From the NCBI GenBank assembly GCA_938024995.1, contig CALJDU010000045.1, positions 62,001 to 126,000 of the forward strand: DNA of 64,000 nt. Reading direction: 5' to 3'. The first letter of the stretch is position 1; the number at the start of each line of letters is the position of its first letter. A model generated the notes under the pieces. The model did no database searches, was not told the DNA's origin, and was given only the letters and a program-made list of their open reading frames with translations. A program made the translations under genes and the position numbers. The stretch is from an uncultured bacterium (GTDB lineage: Bacteria > Myxococcota_A > Polyangia > Polyangiales > Houyiibacteriaceae). Below are positions 16,619-24,461 of the stretch, piece after piece.

Positions 16619-18061
16619 ATGGAACTCTGGCAAATCATTCTCGCTGCGCTGCTGAAGATCGGCTTCATCATCGCGGTCGTCGTCGGCGCCTTCGCTCCCG
16701 TCCTTGTGTGGGCAGAGCGTCGGCAGAGCGCGATGATGCAGGACCGCGTCGGTCCGCACCGCGCTGCGCTCACGCTCCCGGGCTGGGCAGTGGACCTCGT
16801 CGACTCCACCGTTCGTCCGCTCTTCGCGGGCGCGGTGCTCTGCGGCTTGGTCGCGGCGCTCGCGGGCTTCGGCATCTTCTGGGAGTTCGTCTTCTCGACG
16901 GAAGCGGACAGCACGTTCATGGGCGTTTCGCACGAGGGGCTCTACATCCTCGGCGCGGTCGCGACCGCGGTCGCCGGAGCGCTCTTCGTCGGTCACAAGG
17001 TTCACGCCGGCCTCGTCGACGCTGGCGGTAAGGTCCGCATCATCGGGCTCCTGCACCCGCTCGCCGACGCGCTCAAAATGATCTGGAAAGAGGACTTCGT
17101 CCCGCCGAAGGCCGACAAGTTCCTTCACGCCATCGCGCCGATCATTACGGTCATCCCAGCGGTCCTCACCTTCGCGGTGATCCCGTTCTCCGACACGCTC
17201 TTCCTCGACTACCTCACGGACGTCGTTCCGCGTGATGGAGTGATTCAGGGCGCGACGGTTCCGATGCAGGTCGCGAACCTCAACGTCGGCATCCTCTTCA
17301 TCTTCGCGGTCGCGGGCACCGGCGTGATTGGCGCCGCGGTCGGCGGCTACGCCTCGGACAACAAGTTCTCGCTCCTCGGCGGCATCCGCGCGGCGAGCCA
17401 GATGGTCAGCTACGAGGTGGCGCTCGGCCTCACGCTCGTCCCGTGCTTCATGATCTACGACACCCTTCGTCTCGAAGAGATGGTCATGTGGCAGCACACG
17501 CACAGCTTCGTGCCGGGCTTCGCGGGCACCTGGGGCATCTTCCTCCCGCCGCTCACCATCGGTTTCATCCTGTACCTCACCGCGGCCATCGCGGAGACCA
17601 AGCGCGTTCCCTTCGACCTTCCGGAAGGTGAGAGCGAGCTCGTCGGTGGTTACCTCACCGAGTACTCCGGGATGAAGTTCGGGATGTTCTTCACCGGTGA
17701 GTTCGTCGAGGTTGTCGCGCTCGCGGCCATCGCGGCGATCATCTTCTTCGGCGGCTGGGACGTTCCCTTCCTCTTCCGAAGCGGCTTCGACCTCCCGGGC
17801 GAGTGGGCATTCACCGTTCCGCTGACCGACTGGGTCATCGCCGACCAGATCCTGCTTCAGCACTGGTTCGTCGTCGTGATTCAGCTGGTCGCGTTCCTCG
17901 GTAAGATCATCGCGCTCATCTTCTTCCAGCTCACCTTGCGGTGGTCGCTCCCGCGCTTCCGCTACGACCAGGTGATGGCGCTCTGCTGGAAGGGTCTCCT
18001 TCCGCTCTCGCTCGTGCTCATCCTCATCACGGGCATCGGCATCCTCGTCCTGAACCAGTAG
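16619..18061 (+). CDS. nuoH: NADH-quinone oxidoreductase subunit H
   Basis: 480 aa, longer than the ~325-aa E. coli protein. Membrane subunit that forms part of the quinone channel. Hallmarks: ERRQSAMMQDRVGP on the first cytosolic loop, DALKMIWKEDF, SYEVALGLTL with conserved acidic residues, and ETKRVPFDLPEGESELVGGY. Extra length comes from additional hydrophobic loops (around residues 85-105 and 375-420) rather than an added known domain. It follows nuoG by 18 bp. Confidence 0.96.
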   Translation: MELWQIILAALLKIGFIIAVVVGAFAPVLVWAERRQSAMMQDRVGPHRAALTLPGWAVDLVDSTVRPLFAGAVLCGLVAALAGFGIFWEFVFSTEADSTFMGVSHEGLYILGAVATAVAGALFVGHKVHAGLVDAGGKVRIIGLLHPLADALKMIWKEDFVPPKADKFLHAIAPIITVIPAVLTFAVIPFSDTLFLDYLTDVVPRDGVIQGATVPMQVANLNVGILFIFAVAGTGVIGAAVGGYASDNKFSLLGGIRAASQMVSYEVALGLTLVPCFMIYDTLRLEEMVMWQHTHSFVPGFAGTWGIFLPPLTIGFILYLTAAIAETKRVPFDLPEGESELVGGYLTEYSGMKFGMFFTGEFVEVVALAAIAAIIFFGGWDVPFLFRSGFDLPGEWAFTVPLTDWVIADQILLQHWFVVVIQLVAFLGKIIALIFFQLTLRWSLPRFRYDQVMALCWKGLLPLSLVLILITGIGILVLNQ

Positions 18062-18091
18062 CCCGCTCGAACACTCGAAGAAAACGAACCG

Positions 18092-18691
18092 ATGACTGTA
18101 ACCGTCAAAGTCCTCAAGAAGCCCAAGCGCACCCTCGCTGACCAGGTCTACGTGCCCGCGATCGCGAGCGGCGTGAAGCTGACGCTGACCCGCTTCTTCA
18201 AGAACACGTTCACCAGCCGCGACCACGAAGCGAACGAGATCGCGACCGTGATGTACCCGGAAGAGCCGCGGACCTACCCGCCGCGCTTCCGGGGTATCCA
18301 CCGTCTCACGCACCGCGCCGACAGCTCTCCGCGTTGCGTCGCGTGTCTCTGCTGCAGCACCGCCTGTCCCGCGCAGTGCATTCACATCGAGCCCGCCGAG
18401 TACGAGAAGGACGACCCACGCTACGGCTACGAGCGCTACCCCGCGACGTTCGTGATCGACGAGCTCCGCTGCATCTTCTGTGGCTACTGCGTCGAGGCAT
18501 GCCCCTGCGACGCCATCCGCATGGACACCGGGCTCCACATGCCGCCTTCGACCGAGCGCTCCCATTTCATCTACGACAAGGAGATGTTGATGAGCTTGCC
18601 GGGTCAGGACCGCACCTTCCTGAGCGCGAACCCGCGGCACGAGCCAGGTGACCCGAGTCACCCAGGCATCGACCGCGAAAAAGGTCACTGA
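18092..18691 (+). CDS. nuoI: NADH-quinone oxidoreductase subunit I
   Basis: 199 aa. Peripheral subunit with two 4Fe-4S clusters (N6a, N6b). Both ferredoxin motifs are intact: CVACLCCSTACPAQCIHI and CIFCGYCVEACPCDAIRM. N-terminal residues LTLTRFFKNTF form the amphipathic helix that docks on the membrane arm. It ends the operon: nuoJ-N do not follow, and a strong terminator lies 8 bases past the stop. Confidence 0.97.
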   Translation: MTVTVKVLKKPKRTLADQVYVPAIASGVKLTLTRFFKNTFTSRDHEANEIATVMYPEEPRTYPPRFRGIHRLTHRADSSPRCVACLCCSTACPAQCIHIEPAEYEKDDPRYGYERYPATFVIDELRCIFCGYCVEACPCDAIRMDTGLHMPPSTERSHFIYDKEMLMSLPGQDRTFLSANPRHEPGDPSHPGIDREKGH

Positions 18692-18699
18692 CTGTGCTC

Positions 18700-18729
18700 A
18701 TCGGCCCGCTTCGGCGGGCCGATTTCGTT
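18700..18729 (+). terminator. Rho-independent terminator of the nuo operon
   Basis: A perfect 10-bp stem (ATCGGCCCGC / GCGGGCCGAT) with a TTCG tetraloop at 18710-18713 is followed by TTTCGTT. This firmly ends the nuoA-I transcription unit. Confidence 0.9.
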
Positions 18730-18768
18730 CCTGGCTGTGGCGCTAAGCGTTCGCCACGAGTATCCCGG

Positions 18769-19329
18769 CTAGCTCTCGAAGAGCGTTCGCGAGCGGACCA
18801 TCATATCGGGGGTCGTGAGGTAGATCGGAGCTTCGCTCGACAGCTCAAACGCGCGAGCACCTCGGTAGCTCGCTTCTTGAACTGTCAGCATCCCAGCGAC
18901 GACGACAGAGTCACCGACCTCGAGGAGGTATTCATCTGCGGTCGTCCTGGTGAGTCGACCCAGCGCGAGGCGAGGTTTTGCGCCGCGCACCACGACGAAC
19001 GCCTCGCTCGTGCGAATCGCGAAGTCCGCGCAGGCCACATCAGAGTGACGCGGACGAATCGTGGGGTGACGCAGGACTTGGTACGCCACGCACTGCGCTC
19101 CCTCGCGTGAGCTCCTCAGGGGGGCGCCGACTGCTCCGACGACGACTCCCTCGAGCCGCGTCAAGGTTCCAGGCTTGGCCGTCGCTGGCGACGTTGTCCG
19201 GAGCGCACGGAGCCGCTTCAGCGCCTCGGCGTGTCCGTGGGCTTCGCGCCGCTCAGTGCTTACCGTCGCCAGGGCGATCGGAGCGAGGAGGAAGAGAGAC
19301 GAAAGGGCCAAAATCGCGATCAGCTTCAT
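18769..19329 (-). CDS. Secreted protein with GIDE-like domain (paralogue A)
   Basis: 186 aa with an N-terminal signal peptide (MKLIAILALSSLFLLAPIALA). The mature part follows the pattern LEGVVVGAVGAPLRSS...CVAYQVL...FVVVRG...LALG...EVGDSVVVAGML, which resembles the GIDE domain found in E3 ligase GIDE/MULAN and bacterial relatives (a short beta-rich domain). That comparison is by eye. It shares the same order of motifs with the divergently transcribed gene at 19458, so the two are probable paralogues. Function unknown. Confidence 0.8.
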   Translation of the reverse strand: MKLIAILALSSLFLLAPIALATVSTERREAHGHAEALKRLRALRTTSPATAKPGTLTRLEGVVVGAVGAPLRSSREGAQCVAYQVLRHPTIRPRHSDVACADFAIRTSEAFVVVRGAKPRLALGRLTRTTADEYLLEVGDSVVVAGMLTVQEASYRGARAFELSSEAPIYLTTPDMMVRSRTLFES

Positions 19330-19457
19330 CCCTCATCTCTAAGCACCGCGCGCCGCCGCGCCGCGAAAATCGGAGCGATCGGTGGCGAAAGACCCGAGAC
19401 GTCCGATTGTCGGCTGAGTTTACGTCCCCGAAACACACTCGGTCTTATCTCGATCCG

Positions 19458-20024
19458 ATGCTCGGAATTACGACGTGGAGCCTCATCGCGCTCTCTGCGC
19501 TCACCTATGGGGATCCCTTAGAGGCCGGCTCAGTGAAGACCCGGCTCGACGATTTGCCGATGCGCGGCGTCCACGACGCCAGTCAGGGAGAGTGGGTGCG
19601 GCTCGATGGGGTGATCTCAGGCGTGCTCCATCATCAACCGGCGGAAGCGCCCAGCGGCGCGTCCTGTGTCGCGTTTCTCTCGGTGCCGAAGCGCTTCCGT
19701 CACCGGGGGCAAGCGCGCGCAGACGGAGTCCCGTTCATCATGAGCGTGTGCGGCGTTCCGGTCGTGGTCCCGCGCGGGCCCCGGATGGCGCTCGGTCCGC
19801 CGCGCGAGACCGGCGAGCACTTGCTCCGCGTGGGCGAAGAGGTGGCGGTCGCGGGTGTCCTGACCCGGCAACGTCACGGCCGCGGGCTGGGAAGCGCCTC
19901 GGGCTATCGCGGCTCAGGCGGCGCGACGCTCACCTTGGTTCCGCACCACAAGACAGGGATGATGTTCCTCGCGAAGCGTTCGCTCTTGGCCGAGGTCGCG
20001 GACTGCGCTTGCGAAGCCAGGTAG
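19458..20024 (+). CDS. Secreted protein with GIDE-like domain (paralogue B)
   Basis: 188 aa from the ATG at 19458, six to seven bases after TTATCTC, so probably leaderless; the open frame extends upstream but without coding character. A short hydrophobic start (ITTWSLIALSALTYG) may be a weak signal peptide. The body repeats the motif order of the divergent neighbour: LDGVISGVL, CVAFLSV, VPVVVPRGPRMALG, LLRVGEEVAVAGVLT. Identity outside these motifs is low, indicating an old duplication. The C-terminus has a DCAC pair. Function unknown. Confidence 0.77.
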   Translation: MLGITTWSLIALSALTYGDPLEAGSVKTRLDDLPMRGVHDASQGEWVRLDGVISGVLHHQPAEAPSGASCVAFLSVPKRFRHRGQARADGVPFIMSVCGVPVVVPRGPRMALGPPRETGEHLLRVGEEVAVAGVLTRQRHGRGLGSASGYRGSGGATLTLVPHHKTGMMFLAKRSLLAEVADCACEAR

Positions 20025-20310
20025 GAGAACGCATCGGCCGGCTGCAGACGAACACGGTCGTTCGATTCGCAGAGTGCGCGCGGCGACGATGGTTATCGTT
20101 GCCCGATGCAGGCAGTCGTCGCGGTGTTGTTGGTTGTCGCGTTTGGGGCGGGCGACGGGCCACGACGAGGCTGTGCGTCGACTGAGCGCCGCTCTCCGTC
20201 GACACGACCCGTTCCTTTTCGTGACGCGGAGAGCGTACCTTCACGCGCAGTCGACGAAAGGGTGAGACGGCAAGACCCGCGGTTGCTCGGAGACGGACCT
20301 GACCGTCATC
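20025..20310. other. Intergenic region upstream of STAS-like gene
   Basis: 286 bp. An ATG at 20106 preceded by TTATCGT opens a frame with a signal-like start (MQAVVAVLLVVAFG), but it then becomes Arg/Gly-rich and runs through the STAS-like gene in the wrong frame. No convincing gene, terminator or repeat is seen. Confidence 0.4.
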
Positions 20311-20751
20311 TTGTTGGCGTTGAACGATCACCCTTGGATCAAGCCGCTGGGCGAGCGGCTCTTCGAGCAGAACTACCCGGGCACCTTCACACTGGAGGAG
20401 CTCCTCGTCTTCTTGGAAGCCGCCGAGGCGCTGCTCCGGGAATCGGACGAGCCGATGGGGTGGGTCTGCGATTTTACGAAGATCGTCTTGCGCGACTTTA
20501 CCGCGCTGAAGCGCAAGGCGTTTGGAGTCTTCGAGGCGCGCTGCGCGGATCGGGACGCGCTCGTCTGCGCAGGCGCGGCCTTGATCGTGAAACCGTCGCC
20601 CCTCTACCGAGGGATGGTGACGGCGGTCTACTGGTTGAGCCCACCGGTGTACCCGTACCGGGTCTTTTCCGAGCGGAGCGAGGCGGTGGAGTGGGCGCGG
20701 GCGTCGGTCGATGCGCGTCGGTCGGCCGCTCGCGCGTCGCTCTTCACGTGA
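20311..20751 (+). CDS. STAS/SpoIIAA-like small cytoplasmic protein
   Basis: 146 aa from TTG 20311; no ATG or GTG is available between the upstream in-frame stop (20263) and the first conserved residues, so the start is uncertain. The alternation of strands and helices (FTLEELLVFLEAAEALL, WVCDFTKIVL, ALKRKAFGVFEARCADRDALVCAGAALIV, YPYRVFSERSEAVEWARASV) fits STAS/SpoIIAA-like proteins found widely in myxobacteria. These often act in regulatory protein interactions, but no partner is evident. It overlaps the convergent tyrS end by 8 bp. Confidence 0.72.
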   Translation: MLALNDHPWIKPLGERLFEQNYPGTFTLEELLVFLEAAEALLRESDEPMGWVCDFTKIVLRDFTALKRKAFGVFEARCADRDALVCAGAALIVKPSPLYRGMVTAVYWLSPPVYPYRVFSERSEAVEWARASVDARRSAARASLFT

Positions 20752-22006
20752 TCGTGATCTTCGCCCAGTTCCGCTTGCCGGCTTTGATCACGTAAGGACC
20801 GCCTCGCAAGAGCGTCGCCTTCACGTCCTTTTCTTTCTCGCCATCGATCGCGACCGCGCCTTGCTTGATCAAGCGCCGCGCGTCGCTCGTGCTCTTCGTC
20901 ATGCCTGCGTCCCGCATCGCGTTCGCGAGGGGGATAGAGTCGGCCTCTTCGAGCGCGAGGGTGGCCTCGGGCATCGCGTCCGGGACCTTCTTTTGAGAAA
21001 ACTGCGCCTGCCACTTCTGCTGCGCGGCGTGGGCGTCGCTCTCGCTCGAAAACCGCGCGACGATCTCGCGCCCGAGCGCGAACTTCGCGTCGCGCGGGTT
21101 CATCGCGCCGGACGCGCAGTCCTTCTTCATGGTGTCGATGTCGCTCTTCGGTCGCTCCGAGAGCAGCTCGTAGTAGCGCCACATCAAGTCGTCGCTGATG
21201 CTCATGAGCTTGCCGAACTGCTCGAGCGGCGGCTCGCTCACGCCCACGTAGTTGTCGAGCGACTTGCTCATCTTGTCGCCGACAATCTTGCCATCGACGG
21301 TGCGCGCGTTGAGCCCTTCGAGGATGGGCGTGGTCATCACGATCTGTTTGCGCAGCCCGTAGTCGCTCATGATCTCGCGTCCGACCAAGAGGTTGAAGAG
21401 CTGGTCGGTTCCGCCGAGCTCCACGTCGCACTCGAGCGCGACCGAGTCATAGGCCTGCGCGAGCGGGTAGAGCAGTTCGTGTACCGAGATGCTGACGTTC
21501 TCGGACCAGCGCTTTTTGAAGTCGTCGCGCTCCATCATCCGCGCGAGGCGGTACTTGCCGGCCAAGCGAATGACATCCGCGAAACCCATCTTGCCGAGCC
21601 AGGTGTCGTTGTAGACGACGCGCGTCTTGTCCTTGTCGAGCACCTTGAACGCTTGCTCGGCGTAGCTCCGCGCGCCTTCCTCGATCTCTTGCCGCGTCGG
21701 GACCGGGCGGGTCGCCTTCTTGCCAGACGGGTCCCCGATCTGCGCCGTGAAGTCGCCGACCACGAAGATGACCTCGTGACCGAGGTCTTGGAACTGCCGC
21801 ATCTTGTTCATCAAGACAACGTGCCCAAGGTGGAGGTCCGGGCGCGTGGGATCGAAGCCCGCCTTAATCTTGAGCGGGCGCCCCTCATCGAGACGCTTGA
21901 GCAGCGAAAGCTCGACGTGGAGGTCCACCACGCCGCGGGTCAGCTCGATGATCTCGGGATGCTTCGCGCGCAGCGCGTCGCGCTCTTTGTCGTCGTTGTC
22001 GCTCAC
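20744..22006 (-). CDS. tyrS: Tyrosyl-tRNA synthetase
   Basis: 420 aa from the GTG at 22006 (MSDNDDKERD), which has AAGAGG six bases upstream; another GTG at 22027 would add seven residues. Charges tRNA-Tyr. Class I motifs are clear: HLGH in the DLHLGHVV segment and KMSKS in VGDKMSKSLDN, with the tyrosine-pocket YDSVALECDVELGGTDQ between them. The C-terminal ~70 residues are an S4 RNA-binding domain (TSDARRLIKQGAVAIDG). Length and motif spacing fit the TyrZ-like bacterial type. Confidence 0.97.
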   Translation of the reverse strand: MSDNDDKERDALRAKHPEIIELTRGVVDLHVELSLLKRLDEGRPLKIKAGFDPTRPDLHLGHVVLMNKMRQFQDLGHEVIFVVGDFTAQIGDPSGKKATRPVPTRQEIEEGARSYAEQAFKVLDKDKTRVVYNDTWLGKMGFADVIRLAGKYRLARMMERDDFKKRWSENVSISVHELLYPLAQAYDSVALECDVELGGTDQLFNLLVGREIMSDYGLRKQIVMTTPILEGLNARTVDGKIVGDKMSKSLDNYVGVSEPPLEQFGKLMSISDDLMWRYYELLSERPKSDIDTMKKDCASGAMNPRDAKFALGREIVARFSSESDAHAAQQKWQAQFSQKKVPDAMPEATLALEEADSIPLANAMRDAGMTKSTSDARRLIKQGAVAIDGEKEKDVKATLLRGGPYVIKAGKRNWAKITIT

Positions 22007-22131
22007 GTGGAACCTCTTCGCCTGCACTCTTGCAGATGTCGCCGCGCACGTGTTGCGCAGACAGGTGACGAGACGCGCGCTGGCGTCCCTTGGGGACGGG
22101 GGTCGCTATCCGCGTGAAGCGGACGAAGGGG

Positions 22132-22476
22132 TCAGCCGATGTCTTCGACGTTGACCGGATCCATCGTCGCCGAGGACGGCTCTTCGAAGTTCTCGGCCGG
22201 GGTCGCGTTGACGAGCTCCTTGAGCTCCTTGCCAACCTTGAAGAAGGGGAGCCGCTTCGCGGGAACCTCGACCGGCTTCCCGGTGCGCGGGTTTCGACCC
22301 TGATAGGCCTTGTAGTGACGCACCGTGAAGCTGCCGAAGCCGCGGATCTCGATGCCGTCGCCGTTCTCCAGCGCCGCGGTCATCGCCTCAAAGACCGTGT
22401 TCACGACCTGCTCTGAGCGACTCTTGGTGATACGGCGACGCTGGGCCACCGCGTCGATCAACTCGGACTTCGTCAT
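22132..22476 (-). CDS. IHF/HU family DNA-bending protein
   Basis: 114 aa. Contains the complete HU/IHF fold: N-terminal MTKSELIDAVAQR (IHF-beta style), the IEIRGFGSFTVRHY strand, the beta-arm tip GRNPRTGKPVEVP with the intercalating proline, and PFFKVGKELKELVN. The last ~20 residues are an acidic extension (NFEEPSSATMDPVNVEDIG) not found in E. coli IHF. It bends DNA in transcription or chromosome organisation. The promoter candidate at 22485-22514 would give an almost leaderless mRNA. It lies upstream of tyrS on the same strand. Confidence 0.95.
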   Translation of the reverse strand: MTKSELIDAVAQRRRITKSRSEQVVNTVFEAMTAALENGDGIEIRGFGSFTVRHYKAYQGRNPRTGKPVEVPAKRLPFFKVGKELKELVNATPAENFEEPSSATMDPVNVEDIG

Positions 22477-22484
22477 CGCCCGTG

Positions 22485-22514
22485 ATCGTAACCTCGCCCA
22501 AGTCGACCGGTCAA
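22485..22514 (-). promoter_or_regulatory. Candidate promoter for the IHF/HU gene
   Basis: On the minus strand TTGACC (22514-22509) is separated by 18 bp from TACGAT (22490-22485). The ATG follows only 8 bases after the -10 box, so the start of transcription would lie at or next to the start codon. There is no clear Shine-Dalgarno sequence, consistent with leaderless translation. Confidence 0.45.
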
Positions 22515-22588
22515 CCAGCGATTCCGCGCACTTGGCCCTGAGCCAAGCGGACTATGGACGCACCGGAAGCCGTGCCTACGCTCTTCGT

Positions 22589-23073
22589 ATGGAGGAGTTC
22601 CTCACCGCACTTCGAGAGCTTCAGGGGCAACAAGGTTTTGGAGGGTGTGGAAAGGCTACGGCAGTTTTCTCTTCTTTGACGCGGGGGAGCCACAGGTCCG
22701 TTTCCGCGACGTGAAGACGTCGGCAGTCGTGAACGGGACTGAAGTGCCACGGCGAAGCGCGACGGTTCGAGGAACGCGTGGGCTGCAGATCGAGATGGCC
22801 GACTGGACGCTCTCCTATCGCGGAGCGGACGTCGCGCACTCAGAGTCATCCAACGAGACATTCGCGGGACTGACGCGCTGGCTCACGGGCCAGGCCCTCG
22901 TCGGCGTCACCGCATGCGGGACGGCGTCTGTGGAGCTCGAGTTCGATCTCGGGGCGGTCTTGCGTGTTCGACCATCCGAAAACTTCGGCGCCACGCATGA
23001 GATCGTGACGGTCCGAGACGGCCGTCGATACCTCTCGCTCCGCGCCGATGGGACCACGGTTGTTGAGGGGTGA
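22589..23073 (+). CDS. Hypothetical protein with probable frameshift at 22636-22639
   Basis: An intact frame begins at 22645 (GTG, VWKGYGSFLFFD) and gives 142 aa, but it lacks a convincing start. A short frame from ATG 22589 (MEEFLTALRELQGQQG) ends just where the second begins, one base out of register at a TTTT run. With five T the two would join as LRELQGQQGF-WRVWKGYGSF, a natural continuation. So this is either a one-base deletion (mutation or sequencing error) or a -1 slip on TTT. The ATG is preceded by TACGCT at 6 bases. The product is beta-rich, cytoplasmic and of unknown function. Confidence 0.65.
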
Positions 23074-23139
23074 AGACCAGCGACGTGACCGCGCCCAGAT
23101 GATCGTATAGTCGCGCTCGCCAGTACGCCTCGCGTTTCT

Positions 23140-24327
23140 ATGTCGAACCTCAGCGAACAGAAGACCTCTCGCTCCTCCCCCGCGCTCCTCGCCGTCGCCG
23201 TTACGCTTTTCGGCGCGGCGCTCTTCGCGCTCTTTTTCTGGCCGCGCGATCAAACCCCGAGGGGGGGCGCGCCGCCGGACTACACCGACATCCCGCGCAT
23301 CGATGTTCATACGCACGTGATGAACATGGCCGAGGAGACAGTCGAGCTTCTCGCGCAGCATCACATCGTCCTCTCGCTCAACGCTTCGGGCGGCATTCCC
23401 GGCCAAGGCCTAGAGGAGTCGATGGCCGCGGCCCGCCGAACCGGCGGGCGTCTTTTGCCATACTGCAACGTACCGCTGCGAGGCGCCGGAACGCCGGGGT
23501 GGCAGGAAGCGATTCGCGCGATGGTCGCGGAGTGCAAACGCCAGGGCGCGGCAGGGCTGAAGCTCTTCAAGAGCCTCGGGCTCGGAGCGCTCAACCCAGA
23601 GGGAGAGCTGCTCGAAGCCGACGACCCTCGCATCGATGTGCTCTTCGATGAAGCCGCGCGTCATCAGCTTCCGGTCTTGATCCACACGGGGGATCCGCAA
23701 GCGTTCTTTACACCGCCAACCCCCGACAACGAACGGTACGCCGAGCTCTCCGCGCATCCAGGGTGGAGCTTCTACGGGGAGTCGCCGACGGGGGAGCCGT
23801 GGCCGAGCTGGGAAGAGCTCTTCGGTCAGTTCGAGCGCCGGGTCGCGCGGAGCCGAGCGACGATGTTCTTGGGCGCGCACTTTGGAAACGTTCCCGAGGA
23901 GCCCGATCGCGTCTCGGAGATGCTCGATCGTTATCCGAACCTCTACGTCGAGACGGGCGCGCGGATTCCGGAGATCGGACGCTTCGACGCTGAGCGAATG
24001 CGCGCGATCTTCGAGCGGCACCCGACGCGCATCCTCTTCGGGACCGATTTCACGATGACGCCCAGCGCGGTGATCCTGGGAAGCTCGGGTGAGGAGCCCA
24101 ACTCCCTCGACGAGGTGCCGGGGTTCTTCGCGTCGCACTGGCGCTACTTCGAAACGCGAGACGTCGGTTTCGCCCATCCCACCCCGATCCAAGGAGACTG
24201 GACGATCGACGGGATCGGGCTCTCTCGCGAGCTGCTGGAGCGCGTGTATTGGAAGAACGCCGCCGCGCTCTTTCACTTGGAACTGCCAGCCTCTGAGCCC
24301 GCGGCCGAGAGCCCGCGAGCCCCGTAA
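23140..24327 (+). CDS. Membrane-anchored amidohydrolase (TIM-barrel, amidohydrolase 2 type)
   Basis: 395 aa. An N-terminal signal anchor (residues 14-34) places the enzyme on the periplasmic face. The catalytic domain shows the metal-dependent hydrolase pattern: RIDVHTHVM on strand 1, GLKLFKSLGLG with a possible bridging lysine, VLIHTGDP, FLGAHFGNV, and LFGTDFT for the final Asp. This set fits the ACMSD/2-pyrone-4,6-dicarboxylate lactonase-like branch that acts on decarboxylation or hydrolysis; the substrate is unknown. A TATAGT hexamer at 23106-23111 could be the -10 element of its promoter. Confidence 0.88.
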   Translation: MSNLSEQKTSRSSPALLAVAVTLFGAALFALFFWPRDQTPRGGAPPDYTDIPRIDVHTHVMNMAEETVELLAQHHIVLSLNASGGIPGQGLEESMAAARRTGGRLLPYCNVPLRGAGTPGWQEAIRAMVAECKRQGAAGLKLFKSLGLGALNPEGELLEADDPRIDVLFDEAARHQLPVLIHTGDPQAFFTPPTPDNERYAELSAHPGWSFYGESPTGEPWPSWEELFGQFERRVARSRATMFLGAHFGNVPEEPDRVSEMLDRYPNLYVETGARIPEIGRFDAERMRAIFERHPTRILFGTDFTMTPSAVILGSSGEEPNSLDEVPGFFASHWRYFETRDVGFAHPTPIQGDWTIDGIGLSRELLERVYWKNAAALFHLELPASEPAAESPRAP

Positions 24328-24461
24328 CACGCGGCGTTTTCTGTGCAGAAGAGCCCCTCAGTCGGTGCATGACACAAAGGGGCGCTTTCGGTATGGTCGC
24401 GCCGATTTAATGCCCGGTGAACGGCGCCGTTGAGCGCTGTCCCGCTGCCCAAAAGAGACCT

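Noticed and set aside
16550..18688. 712-aa minus-strand open frame over nuoH/nuoI
   Set aside because: Both nuo genes are certain from motifs; the antisense product is Asp/Glu/Arg-rich with no domain.
20106..20795. 229-aa plus-strand frame with a signal-like start
   Set aside because: After ~20 residues it becomes Arg/Gly-rich and runs out of phase through the STAS-like gene and into tyrS. The TTATCGT-N6-ATG context is suggestive, so a very short peptide is not excluded.
24353..24383. GCCCCT / AGGGGC inverted repeat after the amidohydrolase gene
   Set aside because: Only 6 bp of stem with a ~19-nt loop and a weak T-run; not enough to call a terminator.
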